NCBI RefSeq assembly: GCF_030445035.2
Contig: NC_080696.1
Span: 27,355,661-27,419,660 of the forward strand
Length of the DNA stretch: 64,000 nucleotides
Origin: Dasypus novemcinctus
Taxonomy: Eukaryota; Chordata; Mammalia; Cingulata; Dasypodidae
Direction of reading: 5' to 3'
The first letter of the stretch is position 1, and each line of letters opens with the position of its first letter. The position numbers and the translations under genes are program-made. The notes under the pieces are model-generated. The model saw only the letters and a program-made list of their open reading frames with translations, had not been told where the DNA came from and did not search any database. This document shows, piece after piece, positions 13,118 to 24,490 of this stretch.

Positions 13118-15914
13118 TTACAGATCAATATCTATGATGAATATGGATGGAAAAATCCTCAATAAAATACTTGCAAACAGAATACAACAGCACATTAAAA
13201 GAATTATACATGACAATCAAGTGGGTTTTATCTCAGATATGCAAGGGTGGTACAACACAAGAAAATCAATTAATGTAATAAAACATATTGATTAATTGAA
13301 GAAGAAAAATCACAAGATACTCAACTGATGCAGAAAAGACATTTGACAAAATAAAGCACCCTTTCTTTTCTTGATAAAAACACTTCAGTAAATAGGAATA
13401 GAAGCAGCTTTCACAATATGATAAAGTGCATATATGAAAAACCTACAGCTAGCATTGTACTCAATAGTGAAAGACTGAAAGCTTTCTTGCTGAGACAGGA
13501 ATAAGGCAAGGATGCCCACTGTCACCATTATAATTCAATATTGTCCTAAAAATTTAGCATTTAGGCTAGATAAATGTTTTAAAATGCTCTCATATAGGAA
13601 AGGAAGAAGTAAAACTTCACTGTTTGATGATGACATGATCTTATATCTAGAAAATCATGATAAATCAACAACAAAGCTACAAGAATTAAGAGATGAGTTC
13701 AGCAAATTTGTGGTTTACAATGTTAATACACAAAAATCAATAGCATTTCTATACACTACTATCTGAGGGCAAAATCATAAAAATTCCCATTATAATATCG
13801 ACTAAAGCAATCAAATATTTGGGAATAAACTTAAACAAGGACATAAAGTACCTGTTTTCAGAAAGCTAAAAAACACTGCTAAAAGAAACTGAAGAAGACT
13901 TAAGTAAATGGAAGAACATTCCATGTTCATGGATTGGAAGACTAAATAGAATTAAGATGTCAATTCTAAACAAATTGTTTTACAGATTCAATGCAATCTT
14001 AATAAAAATCCCAACAGCCTTTTCTGGAAATGAAAAAGACAATAATCAAACTTATTTTGAAGGGTAAGAGGCCTTGAATAGCCAAAAATATGTTTAAAAA
14101 GAAGAATTAAGTTGGAGGACTCTTACTGACTTTAAAGCATATTGCTTAGCTACAGTGGGACAAACAGCATTGTACTGGCATAAGGATGGTCAGATTGGCC
14201 AAAGGAATGAATCAAGAAGTCAGAAATTGAGTTTCACATCTACAGTCAAGTTATTTTTGCAAAAGCCATTAAGCCCACACACCTGGACCAGAACAATCTA
14301 TTCAACATTTGGTGCTGGGAAACCCGTATAGCTATAGTTAAAAGAAAGAAAGAAGACCCCTAATACCTGATACAAAATTTAATCAAAATGGATCAAGGAC
14401 TTAATTATAAAACCAACTTTAAAACTCCTAAAAGAAAATATAGGAAGCCTCTTCAAGGTCTTGTGGTAGTCTGTAGTTTCTTAAACCTTACACTTAAAAC
14501 AGGAACAACAACAACAACAACAAATATGGGACATCTTCAAAATTCAGCACTTTTGCACCTCAAAGGACTTTGTCAAAAAGTTGAAAAGGCAGCCAACTCA
14601 ATGGGAGAAAATATTTGGCAATCACATATCTGATGAGTTTAAAATCCATGATATATAAGGAGATCATACAATTCAACAATAAAAAGACAAAGGATCTGAT
14701 TAAAAACTGGGCAAGATTTGAAAAGACAAATGGTCAAAGAAGAAATACAAATGGCAAAGAAACACATGAAAAATTAATTTAACCTCACTAGTGATTATCG
14801 AAATGGAAATCAAAACTATGATGATATATTATTTCACACTTATTAGACTGGCCACTATTAAAATTCAGAAAACTAAATGTTGGAGAGGATGTGGAGAGAT
14901 AAGAACACTTACTCACTTTTGGTATGAATGTAGAATTGTACAGTCACTGTGGAGGACAGTTGGACAGTTCTTAAGTTGTATTTAGATTTGCCATGGGACC
15001 TGGCAATACCATTGCTAGGTATATACCCAGAAGAACCGAGAGCAGTGACATGAATAGATATCTGCACACCAATGTTCAAAGCAGCGTTAGCTACAGGTTA
15101 GAAACAACCCAGAAGTCCATCAACTGAGGAATGGATAAATAATTTGTGGAGTATACACACAATGGAATATTATGCGATGGTAAGAAGAAATGAAGTTGTG
15201 AATCATATGACAACATGGTTAAACCTGGAGGACATTATGTTGAGTAAGGCAAGCCAGATATAAAAGAACAAATTATGTATGATTGCCTATTTTGAACTAA
15301 ATATATTATGTGCAATATGAATGTGGGTAGAAATGAATATAAAATACTATTTTTCTTTGAAGCTGAACAAATGTAAATTAATACTGCAAAATCTTAATAT
15401 AAGACATAAAAAAGAAAACATTATATATACTAAGTGAAGGAGACCAGACACAAAATGCTACATACTGTATTATTTCATTTATATAAAATGTATATATAAA
15501 TCAATGTATATATAAAAATGTATATATAAAAATGAAATGAGATTTGTGGTTATGTAGATTTGAGGAAGGAATGCTAAGGGATGTGGGGTCTTTCTTTTTG
15601 TGAAATGAAATTGTTTAAAAATTTTTGATATGGTGAATGTATGGCACTATGATTATACTGAAAGCCATTGATTACACATTTTGGATCAAGTAACCAGAAA
15701 CACCAAATATGTACAGTGGAGGTAGCATACACATATTGAGAGGTGATTTTTCTTGTTTCTTTGTTTTTAGTTTATAATTGTAATAATTAAAATGCTGTAA
15801 TGATTGAAGTGAAGAACACACAATTGTGATTATACAAAATACCATTGATTGTATACTTTGGGTAAATTGTGTGCTTTATTAATATGTATCAAAAATTGAT
15901 TTATTTTAAAAAAG

Positions 15915-17146
15915 GCTGCATACATATCCCATAGCATTAGTAATATACAATGTCAATTATTGGAAAAATAAATGAAAGATCAACAGCCATATAAATTATT
16001 TTAATCAATTTTATTGATATAGACTCATAAAGCATACAATCCAGTCAAAATTTGCAATGGTACTTTTTTATAATCTCATAGTTGTGCATTCATCACTTCA
16101 ATCATTATTACAGCATTTTCATTACCCTAATAATAATAATGGATAAACAAAATATATACTGGTTAATAATCACCTCTCAGTTTCTATACTTCTACTGTAC
16201 ATAGTTTTATTCTATTTTTGGCCTAATTATTTGTATTAATATTTTGTATTGATAGAGTCAAAAAATATGTTGTGCCTTTGTCTAGTTTATTTCACTTAGT
16301 ATATTTATATATATTTTTTTACTCGAATGGAAGATTAATATATTCCTATACATTGAGGTAGGTCCATAGTCAATGATTCATAACCATATAAATTATTTTA
16401 ATATTAGTATGTATTTTCTTTTTATAGAAAAGCATTTATAACATATACTTGGCTTCTACCTCATAGAAGACTAATAGAAAACTAAATGTTACTGAACTTA
16501 CCCCAAATAAAATATTGACTGTGTATAGGTAGCCTGGTTCAAAATCTTCAGTTCTATACATAGGCTGCATACAAATACATGGTTGTTTTAATAGTTTTAA
16601 GAAGGGTATATATTTCCAGAATTATGATAAATACACAAATAATTCTATAATTTAAAAAATGTATCAGCAAAATGTTTAGGGTATAACATTACCAACTTTT
16701 CTAATGCTTTAAATGTTTTCAAAATATGTTGTTTAGCCAGTTAATTTGGTTACAGTTTTAAACCAATAACTGATTAACCTTTAGAGGAGCTAAAATAAAT
16801 TAAAACACTGTACAAATTTCCTCAGAAAGTTAGCTTGAAAAATAAAAAAATTTATTCCAAATGTTCTAAACAGAATATGAGATACTAAAAGGATCAATAA
16901 CAAAGAAACATTTTGAAGTTATTCAATTTTTCTTTATTACTTTCCTCCAAAACTCTTCATATATATTTAAGATCCAGAGTGCTTAATAATATGTCCTCAA
17001 AGTAGCTTATCAGTAGTGTTCTGATCAAGAAATGTGGATTTAATGCTTCTAATATGTAATTCTAACCTAAAATCACAATCCTTGGTTTGAAAACACCAAA
17101 TTCAAATTCAAAGTGATTTATTGGTGCAACTATTAAACCCAAAATA
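15915..17146. other. AT-rich DNA with a possible minus-strand L1 3' end
   Basis: No gene seen. About 16,001-16,390 ('ttaatcaattttattgatat', 'ttgtgcattcatcacttcaa', 'attacagcattttcattacc') looks like the reverse complement of an L1 3' end, but I could not align it well. The rest is AT-rich and unassigned. Confidence 0.4.
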
Positions 17147-17147
17147 A

Positions 17148-17576
17148 GGGAAGCAGATTTGGCCCAATGGATAGGGCATCTGCCTACCACATGGGAAGTC
17201 CAAGGTTCAAAACCAGGGCCTCCTGTTCCGTGTGATGAGCTGGACCACATGCAGTGCTGATGCATGCAAGGAGTGCCCTGCCAAGCAGGGGTGTCCCCCA
17301 CAAAGGGGGAGCCCCATGTGCAAGAAGTGCGCCCCATAAGGAGAGCCACTCAGTGCAAAAAATTGCAGCCTGCCCAAGATTGGTGCTGCACACACAGAGA
17401 GCTGACAAAGCAAGATGATGCAACAAGATAGCACAGATTCTGGGTGCTGCTGACAAGAATGCGAGCAGCCACAGAAGAACACACAGTGAATGGACAGAGA
17501 AAGCAGATAACTGGGGAGGAGGGAAGAAGGGGGGGGGAAGGGGACAGAAAGAAATAAAAAATAAATCTCTAAAAAA
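17148..17576 (+). mobile_element. DAS-type tRNA-derived SINE
   Basis: A short non-autonomous retroposon transcribed by RNA polymerase III. The 5' part is tRNA-like: an A box at 'tggcccaatgg' (about 17,160-17,170) and a B box at 'ggttcaaaacc' (17,203-17,213), with the usual spacing. A tRNA-unrelated body follows ('cccatgtgcaagaagtgcgc', 'agagctgacaaagcaagatg'), then a purine-rich and A-rich tail (17,515-17,576). This layout and text match my memory of the DAS SINEs described from the nine-banded armadillo and is the main reason for naming the host. It is not a working tRNA gene. The clear target duplication was not found. Confidence 0.85.
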
Positions 17577-18572
17577 AATTTAAAAAAACAAAGCCATGGT
17601 GAAAACACACAGCAGCCACAGACACTAGAGTAGAAAAAATTCTATTTTCCCATCAAGACTATATAGAAATAGAAATAGTTTAAGTTCACATAGAAAATTG
17701 TTTAAAAATAGAACATTTTCCAAAGCTTCTTATGCAATGTCAATGAATCTTTACACTCTGAGTTAAGACTTTATAAATGAGGATTAAGTTATATATGACT
17801 ATGTTGATTTATATACCTTTGACATCATTCAATCGATGTACATAATTTACAGACATCCAAAAAAATATTTAATTCCCCATCATATCATCCTTCAGTACTG
17901 GATGTTTATTGTTTCACAGTTTTGCCACCTTCAGTATCAAGTAGCTTTTTCAGAGGAAGAATTCCATCTCTTCCTATGATACTGTAAAGTTTAGGTAACA
18001 AAATATAAAATTAACCATATTTATGTTTGGTAAAGTAATATGTGCAATTACTGTTGATATTTATAGTGGTTGTGTATAAACATAAAATTATCATAAAGTC
18101 TATAAAGTATAATCTTAGATTTATAAAAGAAATGCAGATTGTCTCAAGGTAAAAAATATATACTGCTGGCTATACTAAAAAGCTCTTTGTTGCATTTGGA
18201 CATTCAATAATAAGAAAAATTTTAGAAAACATCCCCCATCTTTTAACATCATTTAATCATGAATTTCACTGCAGTAGCATACTTTCCAGAGACCAGCACT
18301 ATAAAATTAACACTAGGAAAGAAAAAAGCAGAATGTATGAGCAATAAATGATGTAACCAAATTATTGCAAATGAAGATTAGCAACAAGAAGTGAGGAAGG
18401 TGACTTTCCACTTAATTCTGATAAAATGGCATTGTTAAATATTAAACTATTTGAAGGAAGAAGAACTTCCATATCATCATAAGATGATTGTAAAAGCAAA
18501 TTAGAAAAACTGACCTCTGTTTGAATGTCCAATGTTGAAGCACCTTCCTGGAATGAGTGTTAATTTTAAGTC
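17577..18572. other. AT-rich intergenic DNA, nothing recognised
   Basis: No gene, RNA or named repeat seen. AT-rich with short chance frames only. Confidence 0.5.
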
Positions 18573-18710
18573 TCCTTTCCTTTCCTTTTCCCTTTCCTTT
18601 TCCCTTTCCTTTTCCCTTTCTTTTTCCTCTTTGCTTTGCTTTCCCTTCCTTCCTTCCTTCCTTCCTTTCCTTCCTTCCTTCTTTTTCTTTCTTCTTTCTT
18701 AAATTTATTT
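18573..18710. repeat. (CCTTTT)n and (CCTT)n pyrimidine tract
   Basis: CCTTTT/CCCTTT repeats followed by CCTT repeats. It lies directly against the 3' end of the minus-strand L1-D, so it is best read as that element's A-rich tail (seen as T/C here) turned into a microsatellite. Long Phe/Leu/Ser/Pro open frames across it are chance. Confidence 0.9.
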
Positions 18711-19779
18711 TTTACTTATTTCTTAGTATTTCTTATACATTGTTCATTTATTTATTTTTTTCTTATTTATTTTTTTTTAAAGTTACATTCAAAACATATA
18801 AGGTCCCCATATACCCCCCACCCCTCACCCCATTCCTCCCACATCAACAACCTTTTTCATCATTGTGGCATATTCATTGCATTTGGTGAATGTATTTTGG
18901 AGCAGTGCCACATGGATAGTGGTTTACATTGTAGTTTACAATCTCCCCCAGTCCACCCAGTGGGCCATGGCAGGACATACAATGTCCACGTCTGCCCCTG
19001 CAGTACCACCCAGGGCAACTTCAAGTCCTGAAAATGGCCCCACATCATATCTCTTCTTCCCTCTCCCTACACTCAGCAGCTACCATAGCCACTTTCTCCA
19101 CATCAATACTACAATTTCTTCCATTACTAATCACAATAGTTCCATAGTAGAATATAAATAAGTCCACTCTAATTCATACTCTATTTCTCCAGGCTGTTGG
19201 GCCCTGGGATGGTTATGTCCACTCCACCTTTATATCAAGAGGGGGCTTAGCTTCCACAAGGATGATGGATGCAATTCTGCTTGCAGTTGTAGGCAATCTT
19301 GGCTCCCTACTGTGGTGGTTGACCTTCTTCGCCTCCCTGTTAGCTAGCCATGGTAAGTCCAATAAATCAGATGGTAGGAGTTGCAAGTCTGCTGAGGATC
19401 AGGGCCTGGCTGTCACGTGGACAGGACAGCGATTCTGGTCTCCTGAGTATACACCAACCCCAGCACCAAACACAGGTCTGGTAAAAGTAACAGAAGAGGC
19501 TTGTGTAGAAAGGTCATATCTGAGTCCAACTCCATCATATTCAGGAACACAAACTCCAAAGTAGGGCCAACTGACATGATACTGAACTCCGGAGCCATCT
19601 GCCATGACTATTGAACCTGTGGGTCTCTGTGGCCCTCAGGAGAACCAGTACTTGGGCTTCTATCTACCACTTTGATGACCTCCTGGCTCTTTTGTGGAGA
19701 CTCAAAGCCATATAAACTCATTTGTCCTTTCCATTTCCCCCTTTCATCTGAAAACATAAAGCAGTTTTTAACATCTGAT
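18711..19779 (-). mobile_element. L1-D, 3' part (split by ERV1)
   Basis: Reverse complement of the end of the long xenarthran-type L1 3' UTR, collinear with about 43,120-44,216 of L1-B: 'gtttacattgtagtttacaa', 'cccagtgggccatggcagga', 'catagccactttctccacat', 'gccatctgccatgact'. It stops exactly at the ERV1 5' LTR and resumes after the 3' LTR at 27,852. The last 5 bp, CTGAT, are repeated on the far side. Confidence 0.9.
19775..19779. repeat. Target-site duplication of ERV1, left (CTGAT)
   Basis: CTGAT directly before the TG of the 5' LTR. The same five bases follow the CA of the 3' LTR at 27,847-27,851. If the two flanks are joined with one copy, the text is collinear with the L1 3' UTR in L1-B (about 43,120-43,150, reverse strand). 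Confidence 0.75.
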
Positions 19780-20213
19780 TGTTGGCGAGCTTGCTGGCAA
19801 ACAACATGTAGCCAAAATGACCACTAAGCATACACAATGGCTATCACAAATGGCACCTCCCTTCTTCCTAGCCAGTTTCCCACCAAAGAAGCCCGCTCGC
19901 CAACTTCAAAACTACCTCATCCAATCAAGTAGCTGCTTCATATTATCCCAATCCCCTTAGCCTATCTATAATTGACACCTCACCTCACGCCCCCACCCCT
20001 GCCTATATAAGCTGTACCACTTCCCCAATAAACTAGACCTGCGCCATGAGCCTGCGTCTCCGGGGTGGTTACTGTGTGTTTAACCTGGCTGGGTGATACC
20101 GGGCCCCGTCGTCACTCACAACCCATTCGAGAAGTTCGCCTCACCAAGGTGAAAGCCATCTAGCTAACGGCCAGGCCAGCCGCCTAGCTAACGGCCACAG
20201 GGGAACAGAGATT
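19780..20213 (+). repeat. ERV1 5' LTR
   Basis: Starts TGTTGGCGAGCTTGC and is about 95 % identical to 27,411-27,846. U3 carries a TATA box, TATATAA, at 20,004-20,010. An AATAAA polyadenylation signal follows only 17 nt later at 20,027-20,032, so the signal lies at or just before the cap site, an arrangement known from several class II elements. The matching 3' LTR ends in CA, while this copy ends in TT, so the last bases have probably mutated; an alternative end is the CA at 20,207. Confidence 0.9.
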
Positions 20214-20215
20214 TC

Positions 20216-20233
20216 TGGCAACCGAACAGGGAC
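20216..20233 (+). promoter_or_regulatory. ERV1 primer binding site (tRNA uncertain)
   Basis: TGGCAACCGAACAGGGAC starts 2 nt after the LTR. Retroviral primer sites begin TGG, matching the CCA end of a tRNA. The TGGCRACC start resembles arginine-tRNA sites of some ERVs, but I cannot assign the tRNA with confidence. It is not the lysine site typical of many betaretroviruses. Confidence 0.65.
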
Positions 20234-20260
20234 CCCTCACCTCGTCCGGACAGCGCATAT

Positions 20261-20269
20261 CGGTGAGTG
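20261..20269 (+). promoter_or_regulatory. Candidate major splice donor in ERV1 leader
   Basis: CGGTGAGTG is close to the consensus donor; the GT is at 20,263-20,264. It lies between the primer site and the gag start, where retroviruses place the donor used for the spliced env mRNA. Confidence 0.6.
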
Positions 20270-20278
20270 ACGCTCAGA

Positions 20279-20974
20279 ATGGGGAACTTAGCCTCTTCTG
20301 AGAAAGCACCTCAGGCGAGAGCACTACATGCTCTCTTAGTAAGCCACCGTGTTAAAATTACGGAAAAGGAGCTTGCACAATACTGGGACATTATTGTTTG
20401 CTTTAATCCGTGGCTTTCCACCACCCTCCTATGGGACCCCACCACATGGTCCAAATTAATTTCAAGAGTTCAGTCAGCCGAGACTCATGAACAAAACGTA
20501 TTCCCCCTAGGTCCCATGCCCACGCTCCAAGCCATTCACGCTTGTCTTTCTAACCCTACAGCCCTTCCCCCCCTCCTGATTATTCTCCACAAGACTCCCC
20601 TCCCCAACATACCCCTAAACCTGCACGACCTCCCCCTCCTGCGCCCAGTCCCTATATCCCGTTCTCCCAGCACCTTCCCCCTCCACTACCGCTACTCCTT
20701 CCCCTGCCTTTGTTCTACCTCCCCCCTCCCCTACCTCCGATCCTTCCCTTGCCGCTTCCTACTCGCCACCCTGCTCTGCACCACGGAAATTCCAGGACTG
20801 GAGCTGCAGAAGAGCAGGCGCTGCAGGCACCTGCCCCACCCCCTCCTCTGCTACCGCCCCCATAGAGCCCTTTGCCCCTCCCTTCGAACCCCCTTCTCTG
20901 CTTACCCCACAAAATACCACTCCCCCTCCCTTCTCTTCTCGAAACTCCTTCCTTCCCCCTCCGGCTCCGTCTAA
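20279..20974 (+). pseudogene. ERV1 gag, matrix and proline-rich part (broken)
   Basis: Gag forms the virion shell. I chose the ATG at 20,279 rather than 20,267 because it reads MGNLASSEK, with the Gly2 needed for N-terminal myristoylation of matrix. The first 100 or so residues look like a retroviral matrix (KITEKELAQYWDII, then a Trp-rich stretch). From about 20,550 the DNA is strongly C-rich and the true frame, very proline-rich, switches, so the annotated frame runs out at 20,974 in unrelated sequence. The capsid continues in another frame. A large opposite-strand frame across 20,715-21,143 is only the shadow of this C-rich stretch. Confidence 0.8.
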
Positions 20975-21030
20975 TCTTAGTACTTCCCCTTTCTGCCTTC
21001 CACCCCGACCCCCGACCCTTCTTCCTGTGT

Positions 21031-21809
21031 AATACTCTACTGACAACAATATTCCTGCATATTGGCAGCCTTGGGACTATAAAACTGTTTCTAACCTTAC
21101 TAAAGCTGTTCAAGAAGATGGTCTCAATAGCCCCTATGCTCAAATGCGCCTTGAAAATATTTCACTAGCCCACAATACTGCTAGCGACTGGAAAAATCTC
21201 CCTTGCGCTATACTCACCCCTACTGATTATGTCACGTGGTTAGCCCTTTATGATGATGGGGCTCGCCAGCAAGGCTCCCAAAACCTCTCTAACAACCTCC
21301 CTCATATTCCGCCTGACGTGCTCAAAGGTGAAGGGCAGTTTACTCTCCCCCAAATTCAGGCAGGCCTTCCTGCTCCTTACTCAGATCAGTGCGCCACCCT
21401 CGCCACCCTCGCTAAGGCCGCCTTCCATAAAATCAACCCAAATGGCAAGCCTGTGCAACTTGCTACGTTTATTCAGGAACCTAATGAGTCCTCTTCTGCT
21501 TTTTACAGTCGTGTTAAAGCGGCTGTTTATCGTAAAGTTTCTCACTCAACTGCAGCTGAAGCTTTACTTAAAGAACTATTGTGGGAAGGCCCGAATACTG
21601 CCTGTAAACAGGCTATCACTCCTATCCTTAATAAAACACCTACTGATTGGGTTCTTGCTTGTAGAGACATTGGCAGTATCGCTCTAGCCCTGGAGGTTTC
21701 ACCCTCCCCCGCTGTTTTGGCTGCTGCTGTCGCACAACATCTGCAGCAGCCACAAAGGCTCTGTTTTAAATGTCAACAACCAGGACATTTTGCTCAAGAG
21801 TGCCCGTAA
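21031..21809 (+). pseudogene. ERV1 gag, capsid and nucleocapsid part
   Basis: An open capsid frame without its own start: it is open from 21,031 (just after a TAA) and would be read as part of the Gag polyprotein. It has a major-homology-like segment (FIQEPNESSSAFYSRV, near 21,472) and ends with a clean zinc knuckle, CFKCQQPGHFAQEC (CX2CX4HX4C), coded just before the TAA at 21,807. A second cysteine cluster, CPRCCKGMHW, is visible after this stop at about 21,898-21,927, so the original Gag probably had two knuckles, a betaretroviral trait. A frameshift or stop separates this part from matrix. Confidence 0.85.
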
Positions 21810-21929
21810 AATCAAGCCCCCCTTCCTCTCCCTTAAACCAATCAGGCTCCCTTTCCTCCCCCTTTCACCTCCCCTAGACCTTCTCCCGCCATTTGCCCCA
21901 GGTGCTGTAAAGGCATGCACTGGATGAGA

Positions 21930-22685
21930 TTGCCACTCCAAAACTGATATCATGGGTAATCCTCTCCCACCTTTAAACTTCCTGCAGTGCGCCTCTCAGT
22001 CCCGCCAGTAAGAGAGAACTTCCCCTACGTTAACGCCACAGCTTCTTCAATTACCGGCCCTCGGCTTGCCACCCCCTCGAATCTCCAACTGTTAGCAAAC
22101 CAGATAGCCGCAGTTGAAAAACATCTCATTAACAAATCTAACCCCCCACAACCCCCTCTCCCCTTTGATGCCACCAAACATTGGCTCGACCAGCTCAACC
22201 AACGATTAGACGATCTTGAGCAAGCAGTGCTATACGGTGATAATTCTGAAACCACTTCTACCACTGCTGAGCCCCCTTCGCCTGCCTCTTCCGAGTCAAA
22301 GGCTCCTCAAGCCTGCACCATAACCACCCTTCATCCCTCTGTTCACTGGGCCATACCCATTACTGCGCATAAAGCCTTCTTTACACTTACAGTCCAAGGA
22401 CATCCTATAAAAGGGCAAGTTGATACCGGCGCCGATATTTCTATTCTGTGCCCGCAGGATGTCCAGCCTTCCTGCACCTTGCAGTCTGGCCCCCTAGTAC
22501 AGGACGTTGCAGGGTTTCAGCAATCCCAGCGAGTCAGCACTCCCCTCTCATGGAGTGACCCTGATGGTAAAAGCGGTACTTTCCGCCCCTTAGTCATCCC
22601 TAACTTAGCTCACTCCCTCTGGGGACGTGACATCCTCCCTGTCAGTGGGGCAATCCTCACTACCCAAATGCCCCCCCAATTCTAA
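21930..22685 (+). pseudogene. ERV1 pro: aspartic protease
   Basis: The open frame from the first ATG runs 21,987-22,685. Its first 130 residues are a linker rich in Pro, Thr and Gln with a short helix-like part (LDQLNQRLDDLEQAV). The retropepsin follows: the active site QVDTGADISIL has its DTG at 22,422-22,430, and the C-terminal LWGRDILP matches the beta-type protease ending. I do not see the dUTPase domain that many betaretroviruses carry here. The frame is intact through the protease domain, but Pro would normally be made by frameshift from Gag, and the gag frame upstream is broken. Confidence 0.8.
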
Positions 22686-22699
22686 AGGCCACTGATCTG

Positions 22700-23630
22700 C
22701 CCCCTCCCTTTCACATTCCCTATCCCACTCCTGTTTAAGCTTAATTGGAGCACCATAAACCCAATTTGGACAGATCAGTGGCCATTGCCTCGCCAGAAAC
22801 TCCTTCCCCTGCTCCAGCTAGTTAAAGAACAAATACTTGCAGGTCATCTTGAACCTTCTGTAAACCCACATAACTCCCCTGTATTTGTCATTCAAAAGAA
22901 AATAACCAATACTCCTTCGAGACCTCCGCCAAGTTAATGCTCATCTCCAAAAAATTGGTTCCCCTCAGTCCGGCCTTCCACACCCTTCTGCCATTACACA
23001 TGGCTTTCATATAATCGCAGTAGATATCAAAGACTGTTTCTTTTCCATTCCGCTCCATGAGGCGGACCGCCCCTTTTTTGCCTTTTCACTGCCCGTTCCT
23101 AACAATGCATACCCGCAGTTGCGGTATCAGTGGAAAGTCCTTCCTCAAGGAATGAAAAATAGCCCAGCTATTTGTCAAATGTTTGTGAGTCAAGCAACCT
23201 CTCCGCTCCTCCCATACTGCCAAATAATTCACTATATGGACCATGTCCTTCTAGCACATCCGGACTTTAACAGGCTCCAAGCCTGTCTCCGCTCCCTGTT
23301 AAATAATTTCAACCAACTAGGCCTCAGAATCGCACCTGAAAAAATACAAACTGTGCCCCCATTTACCTTTTTGGGGTACACCATCACCAGTCATATATGA
23401 CCTGCCACCCCTAAGTTACAATTACCTTCCTCCTGCTCTCTCTCTCTCAATTACAGCAGTCTTGTGGGGATATCAATTGGCTACACCCCCACCTAAGTGT
23501 CACTACACAAGAACTTAAACCCTTATTCTCCCTCCTTGAAGAAGACGGCTACCCTTCCAGTCAGCGAACAGTCACCCCAGAAGCCCACCAAGCCCTACAA
23601 CTCATTAATGCTAAACTGGCTAATATTAGC
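22700..23630 (+). pseudogene. ERV1 pol: reverse transcriptase (broken)
   Basis: RT copies viral RNA into DNA. The N-terminal signature [20 protein letters not shown] is coded at about 22,776-22,835, followed by '[10 protein letters not shown]' near 22,871. The frame then shifts at least twice. The piece 23,119-23,400 holds the LPQG motif and the catalytic box, which reads YMDH (23,233-23,244) where YMDD is required: the second catalytic Asp is His. A stop closes this piece at 23,398-23,400. The connection domain continues in other frames. Enzymatically dead. Confidence 0.85.
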
Positions 23631-24490
23631 GTGACTAGATTTCAGCCCTCCGCCCCGCTCTTAGCCATTTTGCTCAATACTCCAGGCACACCCACGGGTG
23701 TCTTTTATCAACAGGCGCCCTTGTTCTGGGTACACCTTGCCACAAGTCAATTAGGACGAATCACTTCTCATGTAGACCGCCTTTGTATAATAGGACAAAA
23801 ACTTAGAAAAACAGCCATCCTCCTCTATGGAATAGAACCAGATACAAAAATCCTCCCCATTACTACTGAACAATTACAAACCCTGGCTCAAACAAGTCTC
23901 AACGTGCAACTTCTCCTAGCTAACTTTACTGGGCAAATCAGCCACCATAATCCAAAAGACAAACTCCTTACTGCCATGACTCTCCTCCCCTTTGTCGTCT
24001 CCTCTCATGCGTTCCCATCCACCTCTCCATTACCTCATGCCCCTACCATATTTACAGATGCTAATAAAACTCACTTTTCTATTGTAACCAAAAAAAAAAA
24101 AAAAAACCCTCTCTTAATTCTATCCAAGTGTTTCCACATGCCGGATCAGTGCAAGCTGGGGAGCTCCTAGCTCTTCTGCAAGCCTTTATACAAAATCAAT
24201 CCACCCCTATCAACATCTTTTCTGACAGCGCCTATGCCGCCAATGCCATTCGAATACTGCCCTATGCAACCCTAAAGGTTAAGCCCAGTCTGTTAATTGA
24301 TAGCACCCTTTTAGTGCTACAACTCCTCCTCAAAAATTGTACAGTTCCTTGGTATATACAGCATATCTGTTCACACACTGGATTACCTGGAGCACTAGTA
24401 GAAGGAAACAACCTTGCTGACTCCTCTCTCACTGTTTCCATACTCTACCTCCTTAGATCAAGCCAGGCTCCTACATGCAAAATTCCACAT
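23631..24490 (+). pseudogene. ERV1 pol: connection and RNase H (broken)
   Basis: Frames 23,631-24,170 and 24,128-24,499 overlap in different registers. The first contains the RT connection and the start of RNase H (TDANKT, first catalytic Asp at 24,057-24,059). A run of 17 A (24,090-24,106) follows at once and shifts the frame. The second carries FSDSAYAANAIRIL, with the third catalytic Asp of RNase H. The poly(A) run is probably a slippage expansion and by itself inactivates pol. Confidence 0.8.

Larger units (their letters stand above)
11140..15300 (+). pseudogene. L1 ORF2 remnant (endonuclease-reverse transcriptase), L1-A
   Basis: ORF2 encodes the endonuclease and reverse transcriptase that copy L1 RNA at the target site. 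The endonuclease part lies at about 11,140-11,840 (a 'gacttcagtacaccactttc' block parallels GDFNTPLS in L1-B). The RT part runs to about 14,150, with the catalytic motif seen as FDDDM at 13,623-13,637 where FADDM is usual. The C-terminal cysteine cluster is recognisable at about 14,879-14,935 (CWRGCGE...HFWYEC). The readable pieces are at 11,857-12,051, 13,512-13,766 and 14,791-14,985. Many stops separate them, so it is dead. A nested L1 3' end and a microsatellite interrupt the RT region. Confidence 0.85.
9350..15914 (+). mobile_element. L1-A: old, near full-length LINE-1
   Basis: A non-LTR retrotransposon with the normal order: a moderately GC-rich 5' UTR (about 9,350-10,070), ORF1 remnant (10,080-10,965), ORF2 remnant (11,140-15,300), then a 3' UTR ending in an A-rich run at 15,905-15,914. 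Both ORFs are broken by many stops and indels, so it cannot move by itself. It is interrupted by a nested L1 3' end at about 12,489-12,728 and by a (GAAA)n expansion. I could not find clear target-site duplications, so the ends are approximate. It is more decayed than L1-B in the same window. Confidence 0.85.

Noticed and set aside
12960-13295. 111-codon frame rich in Lys, Glu and Arg
   Set aside because: It is the (GAAA)n microsatellite running into L1 ORF2 text.
17160-17225. Possible tRNA gene
   Set aside because: The A- and B-box-like parts belong to a SINE with a tRNA-unrelated body and an A-rich tail; no cloverleaf acceptor stem was seen.
18557-19161. Overlapping forward frames of about 100-130 codons
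   Set aside because: They cross a pyrimidine microsatellite and the antisense of an L1 3' UTR.
20715-21143. 142-codon minus-strand Gly/Arg-rich frame
   Set aside because: Shadow of the C-rich, proline-rich part of ERV1 gag.
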